From: Yinghuangia elevatio
GTDB lineage: Bacteria > Actinomycetota > Actinomycetes > Streptomycetales > Streptomycetaceae
Length of the DNA stretch: 19,877 nt
Assembly (NCBI RefSeq): GCF_040649515.1
Contig: NZ_JBEZFP010000162.1
Span: forward strand, 1-19,877
Direction of reading: 5' to 3'
In this document: piece by piece, positions 1 to 6,306 of the stretch
How the letters are laid out: each line of letters starts with the position of its first letter
Position numbering within the stretch: position 1 is the first letter of the stretch
Notes under the pieces: generated by a model
The model's database searches: none
Seen by the model: the letters and a program-made list of their open reading frames with translations, nothing else
Told to the model about the DNA's origin: nothing
Program-made: the position numbers and the translations under genes

Positions 1-140
1 AAGCCTGGGGCACCGCCGGCGCCGTCGCCGTCATCGCCCTCATCGCCTGGAACTTCCTCTACTTCTACCCGATCTACACCGGCACCACGATCCCGACGAC
101 GGACTGGCACGACCGATTGTGGTGGCCGACGTGGACGTGA
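1..140 (+). CDS. Protein O-mannosyltransferase, C-terminal end (partial)
   Basis: Only the last 45 codons are inside the window; the reading phase begins at base 3 and the stop is TGA at 138-140. The visible protein is a hydrophobic helix (GAVAVIALIAWNFLYFYPI) followed by a short tail ending in LWWPTWT. A final membrane helix, then YPIYTG and a Trp-rich tail with a W-P-x-W ending, is what actinobacterial dolichyl-phosphate-mannose protein mannosyltransferases (GT39) look like at the C-terminus. Such enzymes move mannose from a polyprenyl-phosphate carrier onto Ser/Thr of exported proteins in the cytoplasmic membrane. The assignment rests on this tail alone. Any other multi-pass membrane protein with a similar end cannot be fully excluded. 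Confidence 0.68.
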   Translation, partial: AWGTAGAVAVIALIAWNFLYFYPIYTGTTIPTTDWHDRLWWPTWT

Positions 141-270
141 TCCGGGGCACCTGATGCGGCGCACTCGATCCGGCTGACCTGACGGGCGGTCATCAGGAAT
201 CAACCTTTCCTATTAGCCGCCTACTGTCGTTCTCGGACAGCAGCACTGGCTACGTCAGGAAGGCGCTCGC

Positions 271-756
271 ATGCCGGTCGCACACAAGCCCGAGGGCTAC
301 ACCGCGGTCACCCCGTGGATCATTTCGCGGGACACCGCCGGACTGCTGGCGTGGATGGCCGAGGCCTTCGGCGCCGAGGAGATCGGCCGGTTCGTGGGCC
401 CGGACGGCAGCATCGGGCACGCCGAGACCCGCGTCGGCGACGCGATCGTCATGGCCTTCGACGCCCCGCCCGACTGGGCGCCGACCCCGGCGTTCCTGCG
501 CCTGTACGTCGAGGACGCGCACGCGGTGCACGCGGCGGCGGTCGAGGCGGGCGGCGTTTCCGTCACCGAGGTCACCCACCTGTTCTTCGGCGACCTGGTC
601 GGCCGCGTACGCGACCCCTTCGGCAATCTCTGGTGGATCCAGACCCACATCGAAGACGTGACCGAGGAGGAGGTCGCCCGCCGGCTGTCCGACCCGGTGT
701 TCACCGAGGCCATGGCGTACGTCCAAGGCGCACGCATCGTCGAAGGCGACGCGTGA
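271..756 (+). CDS. VOC family (glyoxalase/PhnB-like) protein
   Basis: 161 residues, the usual length of a single-subunit PhnB-like VOC protein. The N-terminus (YTAVTPWIISRDTAGLLAW, residues 10-28) is the typical opening with the first beta strand and helix. It continues through AFGAEEIGR, GHAETRVGDAIVMAFD and a second module ending RVRDPFGNLWWIQTHIEDV, the classical DPFG(N/H)xW signature near residues 112-123. The family uses paired beta-alpha-beta-beta-beta units to hold a metal or substrate; members range from glyoxalases to antibiotic-binding proteins, so the substrate cannot be named. The start is supported by AGGAAGG at about 257-263, 7 bases before the ATG. Upstream, a TANNNT hexamer (222-227) and small inverted repeats (195-199/207-211 and 224-228/236-240) may belong to its promoter. 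It appears monocistronic and converges on the LamG gene. Confidence 0.85.
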   Translation: MPVAHKPEGYTAVTPWIISRDTAGLLAWMAEAFGAEEIGRFVGPDGSIGHAETRVGDAIVMAFDAPPDWAPTPAFLRLYVEDAHAVHAAAVEAGGVSVTEVTHLFFGDLVGRVRDPFGNLWWIQTHIEDVTEEEVARRLSDPVFTEAMAYVQGARIVEGDA

Positions 757-772
757 GCGGCTGAACTCCCGC

Positions 773-801
773 CCGGCACCCGCGCTATCGCTGGGTGCCG
801 G
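773..801. terminator. Bidirectional terminator between convergent genes
   Basis: Perfect 9-base arms CCGGCACCC (773-781) and GGGTGCCGG (793-801). Inside them, GCG/CGC can extend the stem with one bulged T, leaving the tetraloop CTAT. The hairpin lies between the ends of the VOC gene and the minus-strand LamG gene, and its loop contains the TAG stop of the latter. There is no T-tract, which is common for actinobacterial terminators. The inverted repeat is seen directly; termination is inferred. Confidence 0.65.
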
Positions 802-2029
802 CGAGGGCGGCCACTTCCGCGGCGGACAGGGTGCGGTCGAACACCTGCACGTCGGCCACCGATCCGTTCAGGCGGTCGACGCCGCTCGTGGCGCGTCCGA
901 TCGTGAGGGGGCCGGCCGCCTTCCACGACTTCGCGGCCACGGCGGAGCCCTGCGCGACGCCGTCGACGTACAGCGTCATCTGGCCGGTGGATGCGTCATA
1001 CACCGCGGCCAGGCTGGTCCAGGCACCGATCTTCGCGGGCTGCGACGCGGCGGCCGTGTACCACTGCGCGGGGTTGGCGGCGTCTTCCGACGTGCGTACG
1101 AACGCCCATGTGCGCGCGTCCTTGTTGTAGTGCAGGTAGAAGCCGCTGACCTGGGTGCCGTCCTGGGCGACGATCGTCTGGTGCGCCTTGGTCTCGGTGA
1201 CCTTCGCCCAGGCGGCGATCGTGAAGCTCCGGGTCGTGTCGACGACGGGCTCGCGCGTCTGGATCGAGCCGCCGCCCGCGAAGAACGCGCTGCCCGACTG
1301 CTCGGGCGACCAGGTGACGATCCCGGAGGTGGTGCCGTGGAAGCGTTCCCCGGTGTCCGCGGCGCCCTGGTCGAGCTCCCAGTGGGCGACGGCATCCGCC
1401 GGCACGGCGACCGGAGGTGCCGCAGCGGGGGCGGTGGGTGCGGGAGTCGCCCCGGGGGCGGGGACCGCGTTCGAGGCGGCGGGGCCGCCGGACGGGTCGG
1501 CGGAGCCGGAGGCGACGGGCGGGGACGCGTCGGCACCGGGCGACTTCTCGTCGTCGTCGCCCGACGCGCCGAACAGGAAGCCGAAGACGGTCGCGGCGAT
1601 CGCCACGACACCGAAGGAGACGGCCGCCCCGATGCGCTTCTTGCGACGGTCCGGATCGACGACCTCGAACACCACCCGTTGCGGAGGCGGTGCCGGAGCG
1701 GGTTCCGAGGACGCCAAGGCCGCGGCGGCAGGCCACACGGAATCGGGGGCGGCGGTCGGAGCCGGGGCGGCCGGACCTGAGCCGACCGGGCCCGTGTCGG
1801 CCGGAACAGGCGTGGACGGCACCGGAGTTGACGGCGCATCAGCGGATCCCGCGGGCGCTCCGTCGGCGGGCGTCGACCCGTCGCCGACGGACGCGACCCC
1901 TTCGCCTTCGGCCCCGATGGGCCGCGTCTCGTCGGTCCACGCAGAGCCGTCCCACCACCGCGCGGTGCCCGTGTACCCGTGTGGGTCCTCGTACCATCCC
2001 GCAGGCTTTGCCCCCGTTGTCATGGGCAT
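785..2029 (-). CDS. DUF2510 - transmembrane - LamG domain membrane protein
   Basis: About 414 residues. An N-terminal DUF2510 motif (GWYEDPHGYTGTARWWDGSAWT, roughly residues 11-32) is followed by a long Pro/Ala/Ser linker. A basic stop (DRRKKR) then leads into one transmembrane helix at about 133-154 (IGAAVSFGVVAIAATVFGFLFG). An acidic patch and a second Pro/Ala linker follow, then a LamG/concanavalin-A-like lectin domain at about 212-407 with SFTIAAWAKV, GFYLHY, LYVDG and a C-terminal AEVAAL helix, as in LamG_3 repeats. Inferred topology is DUF2510 inside the cell and the carbohydrate- or protein-binding LamG outside. Two in-frame ATGs (2029 and 2023) are possible; neither has a strong Shine-Dalgarno. 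Longer reading-frame extension to 2341 is unsupported because DUF2510 sits at the N-terminus in its relatives and the extension overlaps the upstream gene. It lies 77 bases downstream of another envelope gene on the same strand. Confidence 0.82.
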   Translation of the reverse strand: MPMTTGAKPAGWYEDPHGYTGTARWWDGSAWTDETRPIGAEGEGVASVGDGSTPADGAPAGSADAPSTPVPSTPVPADTGPVGSGPAAPAPTAAPDSVWPAAAALASSEPAPAPPPQRVVFEVVDPDRRKKRIGAAVSFGVVAIAATVFGFLFGASGDDDEKSPGADASPPVASGSADPSGGPAASNAVPAPGATPAPTAPAAAPPVAVPADAVAHWELDQGAADTGERFHGTTSGIVTWSPEQSGSAFFAGGGSIQTREPVVDTTRSFTIAAWAKVTETKAHQTIVAQDGTQVSGFYLHYNKDARTWAFVRTSEDAANPAQWYTAAASQPAKIGAWTSLAAVYDASTGQMTLYVDGVAQGSAVAAKSWKAAGPLTIGRATSGVDRLNGSVADVQVFDRTLSAAEVAALAGTQR

Positions 2030-2106
2030 CGAGCCTACGGGCTGAACAGGCCGTCGCATATGGGGGCTTGGCGCGATCCCGCGGCCACTGGCCGGAATGC
2101 GCGGGG

Positions 2107-2580
2107 CTACCAGAAGGACGGGACTTCGTACCAGCATCCGACCGACTTCCAGGCGCCCTCGCCGGACCCGAGGTCGATGACGGTGTGCATCACGCTGCCG
2201 ACGAACGGATCCACGACGCCGTCCTGCGGCAACCCGAGCAGCCGCTCGAAGCGCTTGGTGTCGGCGGTGGTCTCGGGCCCGTAGACGGCGTCCGGGTAGA
2301 AGTCGCTGAACCCGACGGAGTAATAGAACGCCTGGACGCACTGCGCGCCGAATCCGGTGGCGCTCGGACCGATGTCCGGCAGTCCGGGTGCGGCGTGCGC
2401 GGGAGCGAAGGCGCCGGACGCGCCCACCGCGAACAGCGCGGCCGCGGCGGCGCCCGCCACTCGTCCGCGCGCCCCACCGTGCCGCCGGCGGTCGGGGGCC
2501 TGTTCGCGCGCTCGGTCGGGTGCGCGGGTTGCGGAGTCGGTTGCGGAGTGCGGTGTTCGGGGCGTGATCGCGGGGTCCAC
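2107..2580 (-). CDS. Secreted peptidoglycan-binding-like protein
   Basis: 157 residues starting at GTG 2580, with a clear Shine-Dalgarno (GGAGAGGAG at 2587-2595) 6 bases upstream. The N-terminus is long and basic (RRRHGGARGR, 31-40), followed by an Ala-rich hydrophobic core and a signal peptidase motif APAHA-A, so cleavage after about residue 64 is expected. The RRR before the core is not a proper Tat RR-x-FLK motif, so Sec export is more likely. The mature protein contains VYGPETTADTKRFERLLGLP followed by DGVVDPFVG (about 99-128), which matches the repeat pattern of PG_binding_1 domains (G-x-x-T-x-x-x-x-x-x-F-Q/E ... G-L-x-x-D-G-x-V). Two cysteines (81 and 149) flank that domain and could form a disulfide. 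Likely a cell-wall-associated extracellular protein; no catalytic domain is present. Confidence 0.72.
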   Translation of the reverse strand: MDPAITPRTPHSATDSATRAPDRAREQAPDRRRHGGARGRVAGAAAAALFAVGASGAFAPAHAAPGLPDIGPSATGFGAQCVQAFYYSVGFSDFYPDAVYGPETTADTKRFERLLGLPQDGVVDPFVGSVMHTVIDLGSGEGAWKSVGCWYEVPSFW

Positions 2581-2594
2581 CGTGTGCTCCTCTC

Positions 2595-2612
2595 CGGGGC
2601 CATGCGGCCCCG
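2595..2612 (-). other. Hairpin abutting the Shine-Dalgarno of the secreted protein gene
   Basis: Perfect arms CGGGGCC (2595-2601) and GGCCCCG (2606-2612) around ATGC. On the minus-strand transcript the hairpin lies directly 5' of the Shine-Dalgarno (2587-2595), sharing one base with it. It could be the end of the IclR transcript, a 5'-UTR stability element or a translation modulator; sequence alone does not decide. Confidence 0.35.
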
Positions 2613-2690
2613 TCCCGGAAGCAGCGTGCGGGCGCCGGACGGCGTACGGAAGGAGCTATGCCGGATCGGTCGGGTTCCCGGCGCCGCGCG

Positions 2691-3596
2691 TCACTCGAAG
2701 TACGTGTCCGGTGTCCGTCCGCCGGTCTGCTTGGTGACGAGGCGTGCGGTGGCCGCCAACCGGTCGCCGTGGGCGGTGACCTGACGGCCCGTGACCTGGC
2801 GCAGGCCGTTCAGCGTCATGGCGAGGGCGACCTGTCCCCGGGCGTCGAAGACCGGCGCCACGATGGTGGTGATGTCGTACGTCGCCTCGGCCTCCACCCC
2901 CACCAGCTCGTAGTCCTCCTCGCCCAGCGCCGCCGCCAGTTCGGCCAGGCGGTCGCGCAACCTCGGTGCCTCGCGCGGGCGGTCGGCGAGGCGTTCCAGG
3001 GTGGCGCCGATCTCGGTGCGCGTCGGGCTCTCGACCGTGATGGAGTACCCCCGCTCGCGCACCGCCGCGAGGGTGACCGGCAGGTGGATGCGGGCGGTGG
3101 CCTGCATGCGCCGGTCGAGGCGGCCCAGCCACGCGTCCACCTCGTGGGGCGGCGACCACGCGAAGAACACCTGGCCGAGCGGTGGTACCAGCGGCATGCG
3201 CTGGCCCACGCGTACGTCGGCGGACGACAGTTGCGGGCGCCCCTCCACCGCGAGGATCACCAACTCGTCGCCCACCGACACGCTGATGATCGCCTCGGTG
3301 CTGAACTCCTCGGCCAGCGGCCGCATTTCGCCGCGGGCCAGGTCGACGGCCCGGTTGCTGCGCAGCGCCGCGTCGCCGACCGCGACCAGCGACGGGCCCA
3401 GTTCGTACGTCTTGCGCCGCGGGTGCCGCACCAGGTACCCGGCGTCCTCCAGCGACTGGAGCACCGACAGCGCCGAGGCGAGGTTGATGCCCAGGGACGC
3501 CGACAGTTCCGAGAGCGTGAACGCGCCGCCGGGATGCGCCGCGAAGAAGTTGAGGATCTCGATCGCCCGGCTGGCGGCGAGCGCGGGACGAACCAT
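2691..3596 (-). CDS. IclR family transcriptional regulator
   Basis: 301 residues from ATG 3596, chosen over an upstream in-frame start because AAGGGGG sits 6 bases before it and because the protein then begins just before the DNA-binding domain. Residues 5-65 form the winged helix-turn-helix (ALAASRAIEILNFFAA, TLSELSASLGINLASALSVLQSLEDAGYLVR). The rest is the IclR effector-binding domain, with LVILAVEG, RVGQRMPLVPPLGQVFFAW and a C-terminal ERGYSITVES ... PVFDARGQVALAMTL pattern that is diagnostic of the family. Family members usually control catabolic or secondary-metabolic genes, often ones transcribed divergently. The adjacent divergent flavin monooxygenase gene is the obvious candidate target. 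Ligand unknown; the protein may also regulate itself through the shared AT-rich region. Confidence 0.93.
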   Translation of the reverse strand: MVRPALAASRAIEILNFFAAHPGGAFTLSELSASLGINLASALSVLQSLEDAGYLVRHPRRKTYELGPSLVAVGDAALRSNRAVDLARGEMRPLAEEFSTEAIISVSVGDELVILAVEGRPQLSSADVRVGQRMPLVPPLGQVFFAWSPPHEVDAWLGRLDRRMQATARIHLPVTLAAVRERGYSITVESPTRTEIGATLERLADRPREAPRLRDRLAELAAALGEEDYELVGVEAEATYDITTIVAPVFDARGQVALAMTLNGLRQVTGRQVTAHGDRLAATARLVTKQTGGRTPDTYFE

Positions 3597-3640
3597 GGCG
3601 GCCCCCTTGTGACCTGGGCGACATCGCGCCAAACTCATTA

Positions 3641-3670
3641 TCGGATTTCGAATCAGTTTTCAGAATATCA
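3641..3670. promoter_or_regulatory. Candidate IclR operator in the divergent promoter region
   Basis: The 90-base gap between the IclR and flavin monooxygenase starts is strikingly AT-rich for this genome. It contains TTCGAA at 3647-3652 inside GGATTTCGAATC. A related half-similar motif, TTTTCAGAAT, begins 10 bases later (3657-3666). Short near-palindromes in a divergent gap are where IclR proteins usually bind. The motif is seen; regulator binding is inferred. Confidence 0.4.
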
Positions 3671-3686
3671 AAAAGTGGAGCGTCAC

Positions 3687-4814
3687 ATGAAGCTCGACGT
3701 GTTGTACGAGGTCGACGTCCCCCGGCCCTGGCACGGGGATCACCCCTACGGCCAGCGGCGGGAGGAGCAGCGGGCGTACCGCGAGGCGGTCGAGCAGATC
3801 CGACTGGCCGACCGGATGGGCTTCAACACGATCTGGGCGGTGGAGCACCACTTCCGCGAGGGGCGCTCGCACATGCCGGCGTCCGAGGTGTTCCTCGGCC
3901 ATCTCGCGGGGCTGACCGAGCAGATCCGGATGGGCTTCGGCGTCACCCTCACGCCGTTCGGGTTCACGCCGCCGCAGCGCATCGCGGAGAAGGTCGCGAC
4001 GGTCGACATCCTGTCGAACGGCCGCGTCGAGTGGGGGACCGGGCGCTCGACGCCGATGGAGCAGACCGCGTTCGGCGTGGACATCGCCAAGTCGCGCGAC
4101 GACTGGCGCGAGGCGATCGAGATCGTGTGCGGCATGTGGCGCGAGGAGTACTTCGAGTACGAGTCGGAGCGCTTCCGGTTCCCGCGCCGCATGGTGACGC
4201 CCAAGCCGTTCCAGGACCCGCATCCGCCCGCGTGGATGGCCGCGACGTCGCAGGGCTCGGCGGAGGTCGCCGGGTCCAACGGGCTCGGCATGCTGTCGTT
4301 CTCGATCATGCAGCCGCTGGAGACGATGGCCGCGCAGGTGGCCGCGTACCGCAAGGCCGCGGAGACCGCGACGCCGCTGACGGACGTGACGACGAACAAG
4401 GTCGCGGCGTACACCCTCGTGCACACCACGGGCAGCAAGCAGGTGTCGCAGAAGGTCTGGGACTCGGTGGCGTGGTGGTACAAGAACCTCGCGATGTTCA
4501 CGCTCGAATGGGAGCTTCCGCACCTGGGCAAGGAGGAGCGGGACAAGACCTTCCCGCTCCTCAAGCCGCTGTTCGAGGGCGAGGTGCCGGTCGAGACGTT
4601 CGACGCCGCCGACATGATCGTCATCGGCGACGTGGACACCTGCGTCAAGAAGATGAAGCGGTACGCGGACCTCGGCGTCGACGAGCTGATCTGCTACGTG
4701 CAGTGGGGCTACCTCGATCACCAGGACATCCTCAAGACCATCGAGATCCTCGGCAAAGAGGTCATCCCGGAACTCGACCGCTACACCCCCAAGGTGCAGC
4801 CGCCGACGAGCTGA
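3687..4814 (+). CDS. LLM class flavin-dependent oxidoreductase (luciferase-like monooxygenase)
   Basis: 375 residues, a normal length for bacterial luciferase-like (alpha-subunit type) monooxygenases. The order of motifs fits the TIM-barrel: LADRMGFNTIWAVEHHF (40-56), MGFGVTLTPF, PPQRIAEKVATVDILSNGRVEWGTGR (95-120), the GMWREEYFEYESERFRF segment, and the late MIVIGDVDTCVKKMKRYADLGVDELIC strand-helix. These enzymes use reduced FMN and O2 to oxidise an organic substrate in the cytosol; the substrate is not deducible. Start chosen at ATG 3687 because GTGGAG ends 6 bases upstream and homologues begin with a short MKLDVLY strand. Divergent from the IclR regulator, with an SRPBCC gene 106 bases downstream, so a small regulated oxidative pathway is plausible. 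Confidence 0.9.
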   Translation: MKLDVLYEVDVPRPWHGDHPYGQRREEQRAYREAVEQIRLADRMGFNTIWAVEHHFREGRSHMPASEVFLGHLAGLTEQIRMGFGVTLTPFGFTPPQRIAEKVATVDILSNGRVEWGTGRSTPMEQTAFGVDIAKSRDDWREAIEIVCGMWREEYFEYESERFRFPRRMVTPKPFQDPHPPAWMAATSQGSAEVAGSNGLGMLSFSIMQPLETMAAQVAAYRKAAETATPLTDVTTNKVAAYTLVHTTGSKQVSQKVWDSVAWWYKNLAMFTLEWELPHLGKEERDKTFPLLKPLFEGEVPVETFDAADMIVIGDVDTCVKKMKRYADLGVDELICYVQWGYLDHQDILKTIEILGKEVIPELDRYTPKVQPPTS

Positions 4815-4920
4815 ACCGGGACGGGATTCGGACCCGGACGGACCGAGGTGGTTTGCTGTTCGCCACCAAGAGCCCGCGCCGCGCCGCGGCCGGGCGTTCG
4901 TCCGAGTTCGAGGAGTGGTC

Positions 4921-5358
4921 ATGGGGCAGGTCAACGCGGATGCTTCGCGCGACGTCGAGGGTGAGCCGGAGGCGGTCTTCGCGGCGCTCGTCGACTACGC
5001 CGCGACCCGTCCGAAGCTGTTGACCGAGCACTTCTCCGACTACGAGGTTCGCGAGGGCGGCCAGGGCGCGGGCACCGTCGTGCACTGGAAGCTCCAGGCC
5101 ACCAAGAAGCGTTCGCGCGAGTGCCTGTTCGACGTGACGCAGCCCGCCGACCTCACGCTCGTGGAGACCGACCGCAACTCCACGATGGTGACCACCTGGA
5201 CCGTGGCCCCCGCGGGGGAGGGCCGCAGCCGGGTCAACGTCAACACGCGCTGGCAGGGCGCGGGCGGCGTCGGCGGCTTCTTCGAGAAAACGTTCGCACC
5301 GTCCGGCCTGCGCAAGATCTACGATGGCGTGCTGGCCAAGCTCGACGACGTCGTCTGA
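4921..5358 (+). CDS. SRPBCC family protein (polyketide cyclase/dehydrase-like)
   Basis: 145 residues from ATG 4921, with AGGAG (4911-4915) 5 bases upstream; a GTG six bases earlier would place the Shine-Dalgarno inside the coding region. The START/Bet v1-like SRPBCC fold is recognisable from the opening strand plus helix (SRDVEGEPEAVFAALVDYA), a central GGQGAGTVVHWKLQATKKR and TMVTTWTVAP. It ends in the C-terminal long helix after WQGAGGVGGFFEKTFAPSGLRKIYDGVLAKLDDVV. The fold forms a hydrophobic cavity for lipids or polyketide-like ligands; no catalytic residues can be assigned. It follows the flavin monooxygenase on the same strand by 106 bases and may share its substrate pathway, but the gap also leaves room for its own promoter. 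Confidence 0.85.
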   Translation: MGQVNADASRDVEGEPEAVFAALVDYAATRPKLLTEHFSDYEVREGGQGAGTVVHWKLQATKKRSRECLFDVTQPADLTLVETDRNSTMVTTWTVAPAGEGRSRVNVNTRWQGAGGVGGFFEKTFAPSGLRKIYDGVLAKLDDVV

Positions 5359-5437
5359 CCCACCGGCAAAACGCCGTCGCCCCGCCGCGAAGCCGACCGC
5401 GGAATCGACCGCGGCTGCGACGGCCGCCCGCAAGCGC

Positions 5438-5478
5438 GTAGGGTCCGCCACCCGGGTTTCCCGGGTGGCGGGCCCTAC
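5438..5478. terminator. Strong bidirectional hairpin terminator
   Basis: Nineteen-base arms (5438-5456 and 5460-5478) pair completely apart from one G-U wobble, closing on a TTT loop. The C-G pair 5437/5479 adds a further step. It sits between the convergent SRPBCC and M50 peptidase genes, exactly where a shared terminator is expected. Confidence 0.85.
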
Positions 5479-5530
5479 GTCGTACGCGCGCTGCCGGAAC
5501 CGCGCCGCACCCGGCGGTGCCCGCCGCGCG

Positions 5531-6241
5531 TCAGGCGAGCAGCCAGCCCGCGGCGGTGCCGAACGCGGTGGCCGACAACAGGGCGAACAGCCCGACCCAC
5601 ACGGCACCGGGAATCCTGGTCAGCGTCGCCAACTGGTCGGCGTCGGACCACTGGGCCTGGCGCCGTCGGCGCAACTGCTGGAGCTCGATGACCGGCCGGA
5701 TGCCGGCCGCCAGCAGGAACCACACCAGCAGGTACGCGAATCCGGCCTGCACGTCCGGTTTGGCGAGCCACGACACCGCGAACACGACGCCGCCGACGAC
5801 GATGAGCGCGAACGCACCGTAGAGGTTGCGGATCATCAGCAGCATCAGCGCGAGCCACAGCAGCGTGACCCACAGGGTCATGGTGATGTGGCCGTTGACG
5901 AGCAGCGCCGCGCCGCCGGCGCCGAGGAACGACGGCGTCACGTACCCGGCGAACGCGGTCAGCACCATGCCGAAGCCGGTGGGCTTGCCGACCGAGACCG
6001 TCACGCCGGACGTGTCGGAGTGCAGGCGGATGCCGGTGAGGCGGCGGCCGGTCAGCAGTGCCGCGAGGGCGTGGCCGCCCTCGTGCGCGATGGTGACCAC
6101 CGTCCGCAGCGGGCGCCACACGGGCCGGTAGAGCACCGCGAGGATCGCGGCGATGCCGGTCGCGGCGACGAGCCACCGGGGTGGGTCGGGCTGGGTGCCG
6201 ACGACTCGATCCCACACCTCTTGCAGCGACATCGTCTCCAC
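5531..6241 (-). CDS. M50-type (M50B-like) membrane metallopeptidase
   Basis: 236 residues from GTG 6241, where GGAG lies 5 bases upstream; ATG 6232 is the alternative but has its GGAG only 3 bases away. The zinc motif HEGGH at about residues 52-56, inside VVTIAHEGGHALAALLTGRRL, lies in a membrane-embedded segment. At least five further hydrophobic helices follow (for example GMVLTAFAGYVTPSFLGAGG, WVTLLWLALMLLMI, AFALIVVGGVVFAVSWL). This fits the small actinobacterial M50B-like integral membrane proteases, which in related families cut transmembrane substrates or anti-sigma factors. The second zinc ligand (Asp) typical of S2P is not obvious, although the LRHSDTSG-like stretch (RLHSDTSGVTV) is conserved in the subfamily. 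Divergent from the DUF7064-like gene with a 65-base gap. Confidence 0.82.
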   Translation of the reverse strand: METMSLQEVWDRVVGTQPDPPRWLVAATGIAAILAVLYRPVWRPLRTVVTIAHEGGHALAALLTGRRLTGIRLHSDTSGVTVSVGKPTGFGMVLTAFAGYVTPSFLGAGGAALLVNGHITMTLWVTLLWLALMLLMIRNLYGAFALIVVGGVVFAVSWLAKPDVQAGFAYLLVWFLLAAGIRPVIELQQLRRRRQAQWSDADQLATLTRIPGAVWVGLFALLSATAFGTAAGWLLA

Positions 6242-6270
6242 ACTCGCTCCGCCCTGCACAGTGCTTTTGG

Positions 6271-6296
6271 TTGACCTTGACAAGTAGTCGTAGTAC
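6271..6296 (+). promoter_or_regulatory. Candidate promoter/operator in the M50 - DUF7064 divergent gap
   Basis: The 65-base gap contains consecutive -35-like hexamers TTGACC (6271-6276) and TTGACA (6277-6282), with CTTGACAAG (6276-6284) forming a short dyad. AGTA...TACT (6284-6287 and 6294-6297) forms another. No convincing -10 with normal spacing is visible, so the promoter call is weak; the dyads could be an operator. Confidence 0.3.
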
Positions 6297-6306
6297 TGAG
6301 TGCGCT

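Noticed and set aside
2030..2341. N-terminal extension of the LamG frame up to 2341
   Set aside because: It overlaps the secreted-protein gene in another frame and would put DUF2510 over 100 residues into the protein, unlike the family.
2658..4814. A 718-codon plus-strand frame with a good-looking Shine-Dalgarno (GGAAGGAG) before its ATG
   Set aside because: Its first two-thirds of a kilobase and more is antisense to the well-defined IclR gene and gives Arg/Gly-rich nonsense; only the part from 3687 is a real protein (LLM monooxygenase), which has its own start and promoter region.
6181..6306. Upstream extension of the DUF7064-like frame
   Set aside because: It crosses the divergent M50 gene start and the shared promoter region; the resulting residues show no protein-like pattern.
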